This document shows, in pieces, positions 33,701 to 40,267 of a stretch of 64,000 nt of DNA; the stretch's first letter is position 1; each line of letters starts with the position of its first letter. The translations under genes and the position numbers were made by a program. Under the pieces are notes generated by a model. That model did no database searches, was not told the DNA's origin, and saw nothing but the letters and a program-made list of their open reading frames with translations. This stretch comes from Tessaracoccus oleiagri. Its GTDB lineage: Bacteria; Actinomycetota; Actinomycetes; Propionibacteriales; Propionibacteriaceae. The stretch is from contig NZ_FNGP01000002.1 in assembly GCF_900103275.1 (NCBI RefSeq), positions 558,001 through 622,000 on the forward strand, read 5' to 3'.

Positions 33701-34265
33701 GCTCCTCGTCGGTGAGCTTGGTCAGCGTGTTGAGCTCGTGCGAGGTGCGGAAGCCGTCGAAGAAGTGCACGAACGGCACGCGCGCGTCGAGGGTGGCGCG
33801 GTGGGAGATCGCGGCCATGTCGTGCGCCTCCTGGACGCTCGACGAGCTCAGCAGGCACACGCCCGTCTGCCGCACCGCCATCACGTCCTGGTGGTCGCCG
33901 AAGATCGACAGTCCCTGGGTCGCCAACGACCGCGCCGCGACGTGGAACACCGACGAGGTGAGCTCGCCCGCGATCCGGAACATGTTCGGGATCATGAGCA
34001 GCAGTCCCTGGGAGGCGGTGAACGTCGTAGACAGGGCCCCCGCCTGGAGCGCGCCGTGCATTGCGCCGGCAGCGCCGCCCTCGGACTGCATCTCGATGAC
34101 GGTCGGCACGGTGCCGAAGATGTTGCGACGCCCGTGCGCGGCCCACTCGTCGGCCAGCTCAGCCATGGTGGACGACGGCGTGATCGGGTAGATCGAGCAC
34201 AGTTCGCTCAGCCGGTAGGCCACGTCGGCCGCGGCCTCGTTGCCGTCGATGATCGCCCTGGTCAT
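30702..34265 (-). CDS. nifJ: Pyruvate:ferredoxin (flavodoxin) oxidoreductase
   Basis: 1187-aa single-chain enzyme converting pyruvate and CoA to acetyl-CoA, CO2 and reduced ferredoxin. The N-terminal substrate domain starts TRAIIDGNEAAADVAYRLSE with YPITPSSTMAE. The gamma domain lies around residues 415-640. Two ferredoxin clusters follow, CIQCGNCAFVCP near residue 687 and CTGCGLCVEACP near 743. The C-terminal thiamine diphosphate domain has GACAGCGETPY near 815 and GGDGWAYDIG. The enzyme is oxygen-sensitive and points to anaerobic or microaerobic pyruvate metabolism. ATG 34265 overlaps the stop of the upstream Fe-S flavoprotein gene. Confidence 0.93.
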   Translation of the reverse strand: MTRAIIDGNEAAADVAYRLSELCSIYPITPSSTMAELADEWAAHGRRNIFGTVPTVIEMQSEGGAAGAMHGALQAGALSTTFTASQGLLLMIPNMFRIAGELTSSVFHVAARSLATQGLSIFGDHQDVMAVRQTGVCLLSSSSVQEAHDMAAISHRATLDARVPFVHFFDGFRTSHELNTLTKLTDEELRAFVPESLVLEHRSRALSPAHPFIRGTAQNPDTYFQSRETANPYYAAVPGIVERAMREFEGLTGRRYGLVEYHGHEQADRVVVIMGSGVETVRATVDHLVAAGERVGVVFVRLYRPLPVEALLAAIPATTSRVAVLDRTKESGAAGEPLYLDVSSALGEAVMSGRRDTLPLVIGGRYGLSSKEFTPAMAKAVFDELAKESPKARFTVGIHDDVTHLSLDYDPGFDLADPETLSAVFYGLGSDGTVGANKNTIKILGSRDGTYAQGYFVYDSKKSGSRTVSHLRFGPNPIRAPYLVGQAGFIGCHHWSILERVDVLEFARPGATLLLNSPYGDQTWSRLPEPVQRRIIELGLSVYAIDAGAVARAAGLGSRTNTILQTCFFAISGVLPREEAIEAIKHAITKTYARKSAEVVRKNHLAVDQAVQNLVQVTPGEASSHGLLPPVPEGAPEFVRTVTAEMLAGRGDSLPVSALPADGSYPSGTTKYEKRNISDIVAVWDPEACIQCGNCAFVCPHAVIRAKTYPTSAAEGTPDGFLSAPLNAVGLPDTSYTLQVYAEDCTGCGLCVEACPVRPIGQPHRRAINLEPKLDREPEKRAVEYFESIPYNARERVDFGTVRGTQFLEPLFEFSGACAGCGETPYLKLLTQLFGDRLMVANATGCSSIYGGNLPTTPWSKNAKGRGPAWSNSLFEDNAEFGLGMRLAADVHRDLARARLSELREAIADDELVDGLLENEQRASSDLVAQHERVERLLDRLTQLDGPAVADLLSVADHLVRRSVWIVGGDGWAYDIGAGGVDHVLASGRNVNILVLDTEVYSNTGGQASKSTPLGAVAKFTSGGKLTNKKDLALQATAYGSVYVARVAMGADPQQTLKAFREAESFDGPSLIIAYSHCIAHGYDLRDGLDQQYKAVNSGHWPLMRYNPVIRERGGNPFLLDSPRPRLTLEEYHAHELRFKALKAANPQEAERLLALGQAQVDRRWQEYEELATKGAERFAMDARERS

Positions 34266-35899
34266 GCGTTGCCCTCCGGAATCATTTCGATGGCGTGCAC
34301 CGGGCACTGCTCGTAGCAGGTGGCGCAGCCGGTGCAGAGTTCGTAGTCGATGCGGTACCGCCGGCCCGGCCCGAGCTTGATGATCGCGTCCTCCGGGCAC
34401 GCGCCGAAGCAGCCGTCGCACTCGAAGCAGTTGCCGCAGCTCAGGCAGCGGCCGGCCTCGAAGCGGGCCTCCTGGGCGGTGAGGCCGCGGACGATCTCGG
34501 TGAAGTCCTGAACGCGGGTCTCGACGTCGGCCTCGGGGTTCTTGCGCCGGTCGTGCTCACCGAAGTACCACACGTTCATCTGGTCGAAGGTCACCACCGG
34601 GTGCTTCGGGCGACGGTCGGCGGTCTCCATGTTGAGCCAGGCGTCGATCCGCTTCGCGGCCTTCTTGCCGTGGCCGGTGCCGATGGTGACGGTCCGGTCC
34701 GAGGGGACGGCGTCGCCGCCGGCGAAGATTCCGGGGACGGCCGTCATCAGGGTCTCCGGGTCCACCTCGACGACGTCGTCGTCGAACTGCATGCCGGGGA
34801 TCTTCTTGAGGAACTCGGTGTCGGCGCGCTGGCCCACGGCCAGGATGACGGTGTCCGCCTCGAGCTTCTCGAAGCGGCCGGTCCCGCGGGCCCGGCCTTC
34901 CTCGTCGAGTTCCATGACCTCGACGGTGAGCCCCTCCTCCCCCATGGACGTGATGGTGCGCAGCCAGTTCATCCGCACGCCCTCGTTCTCGGCGTCGACC
35001 GCCTCGTCCTCGTGGGCGGGCATCTGCTCGCGAGTGCGCCGGTAGACCACCACCGACTCCTCCGCGCCGAGCCGCTTCGCGACGCGTGCCGCGTCCATGG
35101 CGGTGTTGCCGCCGCCGTAGACGGCCACGCGCCGGCCGATGATGGGCCGCTCGCCGGAGGCGACGTCGCGCAGGAAGCTGACGGCGTCAACGATGCGCGA
35201 CGCGTCCATGCTGGGGATGTCGACCCGCTTGGAGATGTGGGCGCCGACGGCGACGAACACCGCGTCGAACACGCCCTCGCGCTTCGCCTTCTCAAGGTCC
35301 TTGACCGGGCTGTTCATGTGGATGACCACGCCCATCTCCACGAGCCGCGCGATCTCGGCGTCCAGGACGTCACGCGGGAGCCGGTACTCGGGGATGCCGT
35401 AACGCATCATCCCGCCCGGCTCGTCGCCCGCGTCGAAGATCTCGACGCCGTGGCCCAGCCTCGTCAGGTGGTAGGCCGCCGAGAGCCCGGACGGGCCGGC
35501 GCCCACGATCATCACCCGACGCCCGGAGCGGCGGCGGGGCGGCGGGAAGCTCCAGCCCTCCGCGATGGCGAGGTCGCCCAGGTAGCGCTCGACGGACCGA
35601 ATCGACACGGGCGCGTCCAGGTCGCCGCGGTTGCAGCTGGTCTCGCACGGGTGGTAGCAGACGCGCCCATGGATGGCCGGGAACGGATTGTCCTGCACCA
35701 GCTGCAGCCAGGCCTCCTTGGCCTGGCCCGCCTTCACCAGACGCATGTACTCCTGGATGTTCTCGCCCGCGGGACACGCGGCGTTGCACGGCGGCAGCAT
35801 GTCGAGGTACACCGGCCTGCGTTCCCGGACCGGTCCCACCCGGCCCCGCTCCTTCGCGAGATCCGGCAGAACGGTCATGTCTTTACGTTGGTGCTCCAT
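34262..35899 (-). CDS. GltD/PreT-like FAD oxidoreductase with ferredoxin domain
   Basis: 545-aa Fe-S flavoprotein. N-terminal cysteine cluster (CNAACPAGENIQEYM near residue 38, CYHPCETSCNRG near 82), FAD motif VMIVGAGPSGLSAAYHL near 129 and NAD(P) motif VAVYGGGNTAMDAARVA near 262. The C-terminal eight-cysteine ferredoxin part has CGNCFECDGCFGACP near 476 and CTGCATCYEQCP near 521. It resembles the small subunit of glutamate synthase and PreT. As first gene of the nifJ operon it may move electrons between ferredoxin and NAD(P)H. ATG 35899 has a TAGGAGG site. Confidence 0.85.
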   Translation of the reverse strand: MEHQRKDMTVLPDLAKERGRVGPVRERRPVYLDMLPPCNAACPAGENIQEYMRLVKAGQAKEAWLQLVQDNPFPAIHGRVCYHPCETSCNRGDLDAPVSIRSVERYLGDLAIAEGWSFPPPRRRSGRRVMIVGAGPSGLSAAYHLTRLGHGVEIFDAGDEPGGMMRYGIPEYRLPRDVLDAEIARLVEMGVVIHMNSPVKDLEKAKREGVFDAVFVAVGAHISKRVDIPSMDASRIVDAVSFLRDVASGERPIIGRRVAVYGGGNTAMDAARVAKRLGAEESVVVYRRTREQMPAHEDEAVDAENEGVRMNWLRTITSMGEEGLTVEVMELDEEGRARGTGRFEKLEADTVILAVGQRADTEFLKKIPGMQFDDDVVEVDPETLMTAVPGIFAGGDAVPSDRTVTIGTGHGKKAAKRIDAWLNMETADRRPKHPVVTFDQMNVWYFGEHDRRKNPEADVETRVQDFTEIVRGLTAQEARFEAGRCLSCGNCFECDGCFGACPEDAIIKLGPGRRYRIDYELCTGCATCYEQCPVHAIEMIPEGNA

Positions 35900-35994
35900 C
35901 GCCGCCTCCTACGACCCTGTGTCGTAGTTTTCAGCTTAGAACCCCCTTCTCCGGCCCCCGCACCGGGGTCCCCCATGGCTGCCATTTCAACGAA

Positions 35995-36029
35995 AACACC
36001 CGCCGTCCCGTGAGGGATCGGCGGGTGTT
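35995..36029 (-). terminator. Rho-independent terminator after trxA
   Basis: AACACCCGCCG (35995-36005) pairs with CGGCGGGTGTT (36019-36029). On the minus strand the stem is followed by a T-rich run (TTTTCGTT), placing it as the end of the trxA transcript. Confidence 0.8.
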
Positions 36030-36043
36030 GCTTGGACCGAGTG

Positions 36044-36412
36044 TCAGTTCTTGCCCTCGGCGGCCTTCGCCTCGGCGAGCAGCGCGTCGATGTCGAGCTC
36101 CTTGATCTGCTCGATCAGCGAGTCCAGCTGCTTGCCGGTGAGGAGGCCGGACTGGCGGAAGACCAGCTGGCCACGGCGGAAGCCCATGATCGTCGGGATC
36201 GACTGGATCTCGAGGGCCGCGGACAGGTCCCGCGCATCCTCGGTGTCCACGCTCGCGAACACGACGTCGTCGTGACGCTGCGAGGCCTCTTCGTAGATCG
36301 GGCTGAAACGCTTGCACGGGCCGCACCAGTCGGCCCAGAAGTCGACCAGCACGACCTCGTTCTCCTCGACGGTGCTCGCGAAGTTCTCAGCGGTCAAGGC
36401 GGTGGTCGCCAT
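36044..36412 (-). CDS. trxA: Thioredoxin
   Basis: 122-aa cytosolic thioredoxin with the active site WCGPC at residues 29-33 (FWADWCGPCKRFSPIYEEA) and the cis-Pro segment SIPTIMGF near residue 72. The C-terminus extends by about 15 charged residues beyond classic thioredoxins. It keeps proteins reduced and is fed by thioredoxin reductase elsewhere in the genome. Monocistronic, with its own strong terminator. Confidence 0.93.
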   Translation of the reverse strand: MATTALTAENFASTVEENEVVLVDFWADWCGPCKRFSPIYEEASQRHDDVVFASVDTEDARDLSAALEIQSIPTIMGFRRGQLVFRQSGLLTGKQLDSLIEQIKELDIDALLAEAKAAEGKN

Positions 36413-36470
36413 GTTTAGTCCCCTTCCGTGGATGTCCTGGGAAAACGCTGTGGCGGTCCACTTTATTCCT

Positions 36471-37217
36471 TCACTTGATCGCCAGGAGCCTCCGCATGGG
36501 CAGCGGCAGGCGCACCGTGTGCTCCTTCACGCGCTCGGCAAGGTAGTTCACCGCCTGCCTCGCGCGCTCCACGTCCTCGGTGGGGCGGAGGCCGCCGATC
36601 AGCAGTTCCGCGTCGTCGCGGTTGCGGACATCGAAGTAGAACCGGGCACGGGCGTCCTCCACCTTCTGCAGGCCGGCCATCGTCAGCAGCGGCACGGCGC
36701 GGAACTCGGTGTCGCCCGGAAGGTGCGGCGTGACCCTCAGCTGTCGCGCCAGACGGGCGACGCGGCGGGCGTCGTCGAGGTTCATGGGACGCAGCGACGG
36801 GGCGAGCGCGGCGAACATGCCGCCGGGGCGGAGCACGCGGGCCGCCTCGAGCAGCAGCAACTGCCGGTTCTCGTTGACCCCGAGCCCGAAGTCGCTGACC
36901 ACCGCGTCGAAGGACTCGGAGTGGAACGGCAGGTAGTTCGCGTCCGCCTGCACCAGCACGTTGCGGCCGCGCCGTCGCGCCTCCTCGATGGAGCTCTCGG
37001 ACCAGTCGAGCCCGACGATGAAGCGCCCCTCCTGCTTCAGGTGCTCCACCATCCCGCCGGAACCGCAGTGCACGACCAGGACCTTCTTCGCCGACGACGA
37101 CACCGAGCGGGCGAGCCAGTCGTACGGTGTCTTGGACCCGCCGAAGCTGCGCTCCATCACCGACTCGACCGCGCCGGGCCGGTGGGACATGATCCAGCGC
37201 AGCCGCTTGTCATTCAC
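36471..37217 (-). CDS. Class I SAM-dependent methyltransferase
   Basis: 248-aa cytosolic methyltransferase. SAM motif [19 protein letters not shown] near residue 46 (Gly-rich loop slightly unusual, with Cys), motif [25 protein letters not shown] near residue 104 as motif IV, and [14 protein letters not shown]. The substrate is unknown. The GTG start at 37217 lies inside the end of the DtxR-like gene (8-nt overlap), so both are made from one message. Confidence 0.78.
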   Translation of the reverse strand: MNDKRLRWIMSHRPGAVESVMERSFGGSKTPYDWLARSVSSSAKKVLVVHCGSGGMVEHLKQEGRFIVGLDWSESSIEEARRRGRNVLVQADANYLPFHSESFDAVVSDFGLGVNENRQLLLLEAARVLRPGGMFAALAPSLRPMNLDDARRVARLARQLRVTPHLPGDTEFRAVPLLTMAGLQKVEDARARFYFDVRNRDDAELLIGGLRPTEDVERARQAVNYLAERVKEHTVRLPLPMRRLLAIK

Positions 37218-37905
37218 CGTTGGGCACCGCCACGAACAGCAGCTCGGCGTCGGCGGCGGCGAGCTTCAGGCCGTTGTCGCCGCAGCGCAGCTCGACGCCC
37301 CCCGCGATCTCCGTGACCTCGCACTCGATCCCCGGCCGCAGGCCGGTGTCCGCGATCAGGGACAGGAGCTCGTCGTTGGCCTGGAGATTCTCGCTCATCC
37401 GCGCCAGGCGCACGCGGGTGGCGCCGTCGGCCGCGGCCTCCGCGAGGCTCACCACGCCGTCGCGGAAACGCTGGTGGGGCAGGTGGAGGCCCAGTTGGTC
37501 GAGGCCCGGGATGGGGTTGCCGTAGGGCGACGTGGTGGGCTCGCCCAGGATCTGCACGAGACGGCGCTCCACGTCGACCGAGATCACGTGCTCCCAGCGG
37601 CAGGCCTCGTCGTGGACCTTCTCCCACTCGAGCCCGATCACGTCCGTGAGCAGCCGCTCGGCGAGCCGGTGCTTGCGCATCACCTCGCGCGCGAGCTGGT
37701 CGCCGGCGCGGGTGAGCTTGATGGTCCGGTCGGGGGCGACGACGAGCAGCCCGTCGCGCTCCATGCGGGCCACCGTCTGCGACACCGTCGGGCCCGACTG
37801 GTGCAGGCGTTCCGCGATCCGCGCGCGCAACGGTGGCACGCCCTCCTCGAGGAGTTCGTACACCGTGCGGAGGTACATCTCCGTGGTGTCAATCAAGTCG
37901 CTCAT
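37210..37905 (-). CDS. DtxR/IdeR-family metal-dependent regulator
   Basis: 231-aa regulator. The N-terminal winged helix ([40 protein letters not shown]) binds DNA. The dimerisation and metal-binding domain includes [32 protein letters not shown] with metal ligands Cys, Glu and His, and GNPIPGL. A C-terminal SH3-like domain begins near residue 150. It should repress iron or manganese uptake genes when metal is bound. The leaderless promoter with TAGGCT sets ATG 37905 as the start. No IdeR box was spotted nearby. Confidence 0.9.
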   Translation of the reverse strand: MSDLIDTTEMYLRTVYELLEEGVPPLRARIAERLHQSGPTVSQTVARMERDGLLVVAPDRTIKLTRAGDQLAREVMRKHRLAERLLTDVIGLEWEKVHDEACRWEHVISVDVERRLVQILGEPTTSPYGNPIPGLDQLGLHLPHQRFRDGVVSLAEAAADGATRVRLARMSENLQANDELLSLIADTGLRPGIECEVTEIAGGVELRCGDNGLKLAAADAELLFVAVPNGE

Positions 37906-37912
37906 CGTCGCC

Positions 37913-37918
37913 AGCCTA
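37913..37918 (-). promoter_or_regulatory. -10 box of the dtxR-like gene, leaderless
   Basis: TAGGCT on the minus strand, 7 nt before the ATG at 37905. Confidence 0.5.
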
Positions 37919-37931
37919 CTCCGCCGCCGCC

Positions 37932-39080
37932 TCAGGCGGACCGGGCGGGTGGGATGTGCACGCCCCCGCGGACGACGCTCTGGAGGCGGCCGTCGTCGTC
38001 GACGAGGCAGAGGTCCGCGCGCTTGCCGACGGCGATCTCGCCCACCTCCGTGAGCCCGTGGTACCGAGCGGGAGTGGTGGCCGCCATGCGCGCCACCTCG
38101 GGGATCGGGATGCCCACCTCGGACACCACGAACCGGAAGGCCTCGTCCATCGTGAGGGTGCTGCCCGCGATGGCGCCGGGGCTGCCGTCGGCGGTGGTGA
38201 GGCGGGCGACGCCGTCGCGCACGATGACGTCGAGCCCGCCCAGTTTGTAGGCGCCGTCCGCCGAGCCGGTGGCGCTCATGGCGTCGGTGACCAGCGCGAT
38301 GCGATCGGGGCCTGCGGCCTCGTGCGCGAGCCGGATGACGTCCGGGTGGAGGTGCACGCCGTCGCAGATCAGCTCGGCGAGGACGCGCTCGTCGTGCAAC
38401 AGCGTTGGCACCGGGCCCGGGACGCGGTGGTGGATGCCGTTCATCGCGTTGAACAGGTGGGTCGCCGCAGTGGCACCGGCGTCGATGGAGGCCCGGCAGG
38501 TGTCGGCGTCGGCGTCGGTGTGCCCGAAGGCGACGACGACCCCCGCCTCCCGGAACCGCCGGATGGCCTCCATCGCGTGGGCACGCTCGGGCGCCATGGT
38601 GATCATCTTCAGCGCCGGGCCCCCGGCGGCCAGGAGCCGTTCCACGGCCTCCGGTGTCGGGTCGACGAGGAGTTCGGCCGCGTGGGCGCCCTTCTTCGCC
38701 TCCGCGAGGAAGGGGCCCTCGAGGTGGATGCCGTCGACGACGCCCTCGTCGAACAGCGCCCGGAGCGCGGCCGACTCGCGCTCGAGGTCCTCCAGGGAGC
38801 GGGTGACCGTGCTCGCGAAGAGGGTGGTGGTCCCGTGGGCGAGGTGGAAGTCGCGGGCGCGCCGGTTGGCGGCGGGGTCGGGGTCGCCGAAGCTCACGCC
38901 GACCGCGCCGTGGCAGTGGGTGTCGACGAAGCCGGGAACCGCCCAGAGGGGGGCCGCCCCGTCGCCCGCCCCCGGCTCGATCGCGGCGATCCGGCCGTCC
39001 TCGAAGCTGATTCGGACATCGGTCAACACCCCGTCGCGGGTGACCGCGCGGGCGACTGCGAGACTCTGCATGGGCCCCAT
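37932..39080 (-). CDS. nagA: N-acetylglucosamine-6-phosphate deacetylase
   Basis: 382-aa amidohydrolase that removes acetate from GlcNAc-6-P during recycling or use of amino sugars. Metal and active-site motifs are intact: [12 protein letters not shown] near residue 50, [17 protein letters not shown] near 118, VAFGHTDAD near 180, [14 protein letters not shown] near 204, [13 protein letters not shown] near 264. The start is uncertain between ATG 39080 and ATG 39071. No nagB or PTS genes lie next to it. Only 26 nt separate it from the divergent serC. Confidence 0.93.
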   Translation of the reverse strand: MGPMQSLAVARAVTRDGVLTDVRISFEDGRIAAIEPGAGDGAAPLWAVPGFVDTHCHGAVGVSFGDPDPAANRRARDFHLAHGTTTLFASTVTRSLEDLERESAALRALFDEGVVDGIHLEGPFLAEAKKGAHAAELLVDPTPEAVERLLAAGGPALKMITMAPERAHAMEAIRRFREAGVVVAFGHTDADADTCRASIDAGATAATHLFNAMNGIHHRVPGPVPTLLHDERVLAELICDGVHLHPDVIRLAHEAAGPDRIALVTDAMSATGSADGAYKLGGLDVIVRDGVARLTTADGSPGAIAGSTLTMDEAFRFVVSEVGIPIPEVARMAATTPARYHGLTEVGEIAVGKRADLCLVDDDGRLQSVVRGGVHIPPARSA

Positions 39081-39094
39081 TCAATCAGTAGTGC

Positions 39095-39100
39095 CAGAAT
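39095..39100 (+). promoter_or_regulatory. -10 box of serC, leaderless
   Basis: CAGAAT, 6-nt spacer, GTG at 39107; no ribosome-binding site. Confidence 0.45.
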
Positions 39101-39106
39101 GGCCAC

Positions 39107-40198
39107 GTGCAGATCCCCCCTCATTTGCTTCCGCAGGACGGACGGTTCGGTTCAGGGCCCGCCAAGGTGCGGCCCGAGGCGCTCGACTACTTGGTGTCGC
39201 GCTCGGACGTGCTCGGCACCTCCCACCGCAAGCCGCCGGTGCGCGAGCTCGTCGGCAGGGTCCAGTCGATGCTGGCAGAGCTGTACGCCATGCCCGACGG
39301 GTACGAGGTGGTGCTCGGCAACGGCGGCGCCAGCTTGGTGTGGGACATGGCCACGTTCTCGCTCATCGAGGAGAAGTCCGCCCACGGGGTGTTCGGGGAG
39401 TTCAGCCGGAAGTTCGCCGAGGCGTCGCGGAAGGCGCCGTTCCTTGGTGAGCCGGACGTCGACGAGGCACCCGCCGGCTCGGTCGCGGTGCCGTCGGCGG
39501 GCGACGCCGACGTGCACGCCTGGGCGCACAACGAGACCTCCACGGGCGTCATGGCGCCGGTCCGTCGCGTCGGGGAGGGGCTCACCCTCGTCGACGGCAC
39601 CTCAGCGGCCGGCGGCATCGAGGTGGAGCTGGCCGACACCGACCTCTACTACTTCGCCCCGCAGAAGAACTTCTCCTCCGACGGGGGACTGTGGCTGGCG
39701 TTCGCCTCCCCCGCCGCGGTGGAGCGCGCCGAGCGGATCGCCACCGGGCGCTGGATCCCGCAGATGCTCGACTTCACCACGGCGGTGGCGAACTCGCGCA
39801 AGCAGCAGACGCTGAACACGCCGTCGATCGCGACGCTGCTCCTCCTCGAGGCGCAACTGCGGTGGATGCTGGACCTCGGCGGCCTTGCCGCCGTCGCCGA
39901 CCGCTGCCGCACCAGCAGCGACATCGTCTACCGCTGGGCCGACGCCCACGACTTCGCCACGCCCTTCGTCGAGGATCCGTCCGCGCGCTCCTCCGTCGTC
40001 GCGACGATCGACCTCGACGCCAGCATCGACGCCGCCTACGTGATCAGCGTGCTCCGCGACAACGGCATCGTCGACGTCGACCCGTACCGCTCGCTCGGGC
40101 GCAACCAGTTGCGGATCGGCTGCTACGCCAGCGTGGAGCCCTCCGACGTCGCCGCGCTCACCGACTGCCTGAACTACGTGATCGAGCGCTGCCACTGA
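39107..40198 (+). CDS. serC: Phosphoserine aminotransferase
   Basis: 363-aa PLP enzyme of serine synthesis, converting 3-phosphohydroxypyruvate and glutamate to phosphoserine. It belongs to the mycobacterial-type SerC group (FGSGPAKVRPEALDYL at the start). PLP contacts: HNETSTGV near residue 144, VDGTSAAGGIEV near 165, and the Schiff-base lysine in APQKNFSSDGGLW near 186. GTG 39107 fits a leaderless transcript. A strong hairpin follows the stop. Confidence 0.92.
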   Translation: MQIPPHLLPQDGRFGSGPAKVRPEALDYLVSRSDVLGTSHRKPPVRELVGRVQSMLAELYAMPDGYEVVLGNGGASLVWDMATFSLIEEKSAHGVFGEFSRKFAEASRKAPFLGEPDVDEAPAGSVAVPSAGDADVHAWAHNETSTGVMAPVRRVGEGLTLVDGTSAAGGIEVELADTDLYYFAPQKNFSSDGGLWLAFASPAAVERAERIATGRWIPQMLDFTTAVANSRKQQTLNTPSIATLLLLEAQLRWMLDLGGLAAVADRCRTSSDIVYRWADAHDFATPFVEDPSARSSVVATIDLDASIDAAYVISVLRDNGIVDVDPYRSLGRNQLRIGCYASVEPSDVAALTDCLNYVIERCH

Positions 40199-40211
40199 TC
40201 CCGGACGACGA

Positions 40212-40246
40212 GGGAGGGCCCCAGGCGGATCGGCTGGGGCCCTCCC
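40212..40246. terminator. Strong bidirectional hairpin between serC and the nuclease gene
   Basis: 13-bp perfect stem: GGGAGGGCCCCAG (40212-40224) with CTGGGGCCCTCCC (40234-40246), 9-nt loop. It lies between two convergent genes. Confidence 0.8.
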
Positions 40247-40267
40247 CGTTCGTGTGCGGTCGTGCGG

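Noticed and set aside
30861..34316. Very long open frame on the plus strand opposite the oxidoreductase gene
   Set aside because: High GC creates long antisense frames; its translation is Arg/His/Gly-rich without domains, while the minus strand encodes a complete PFOR.
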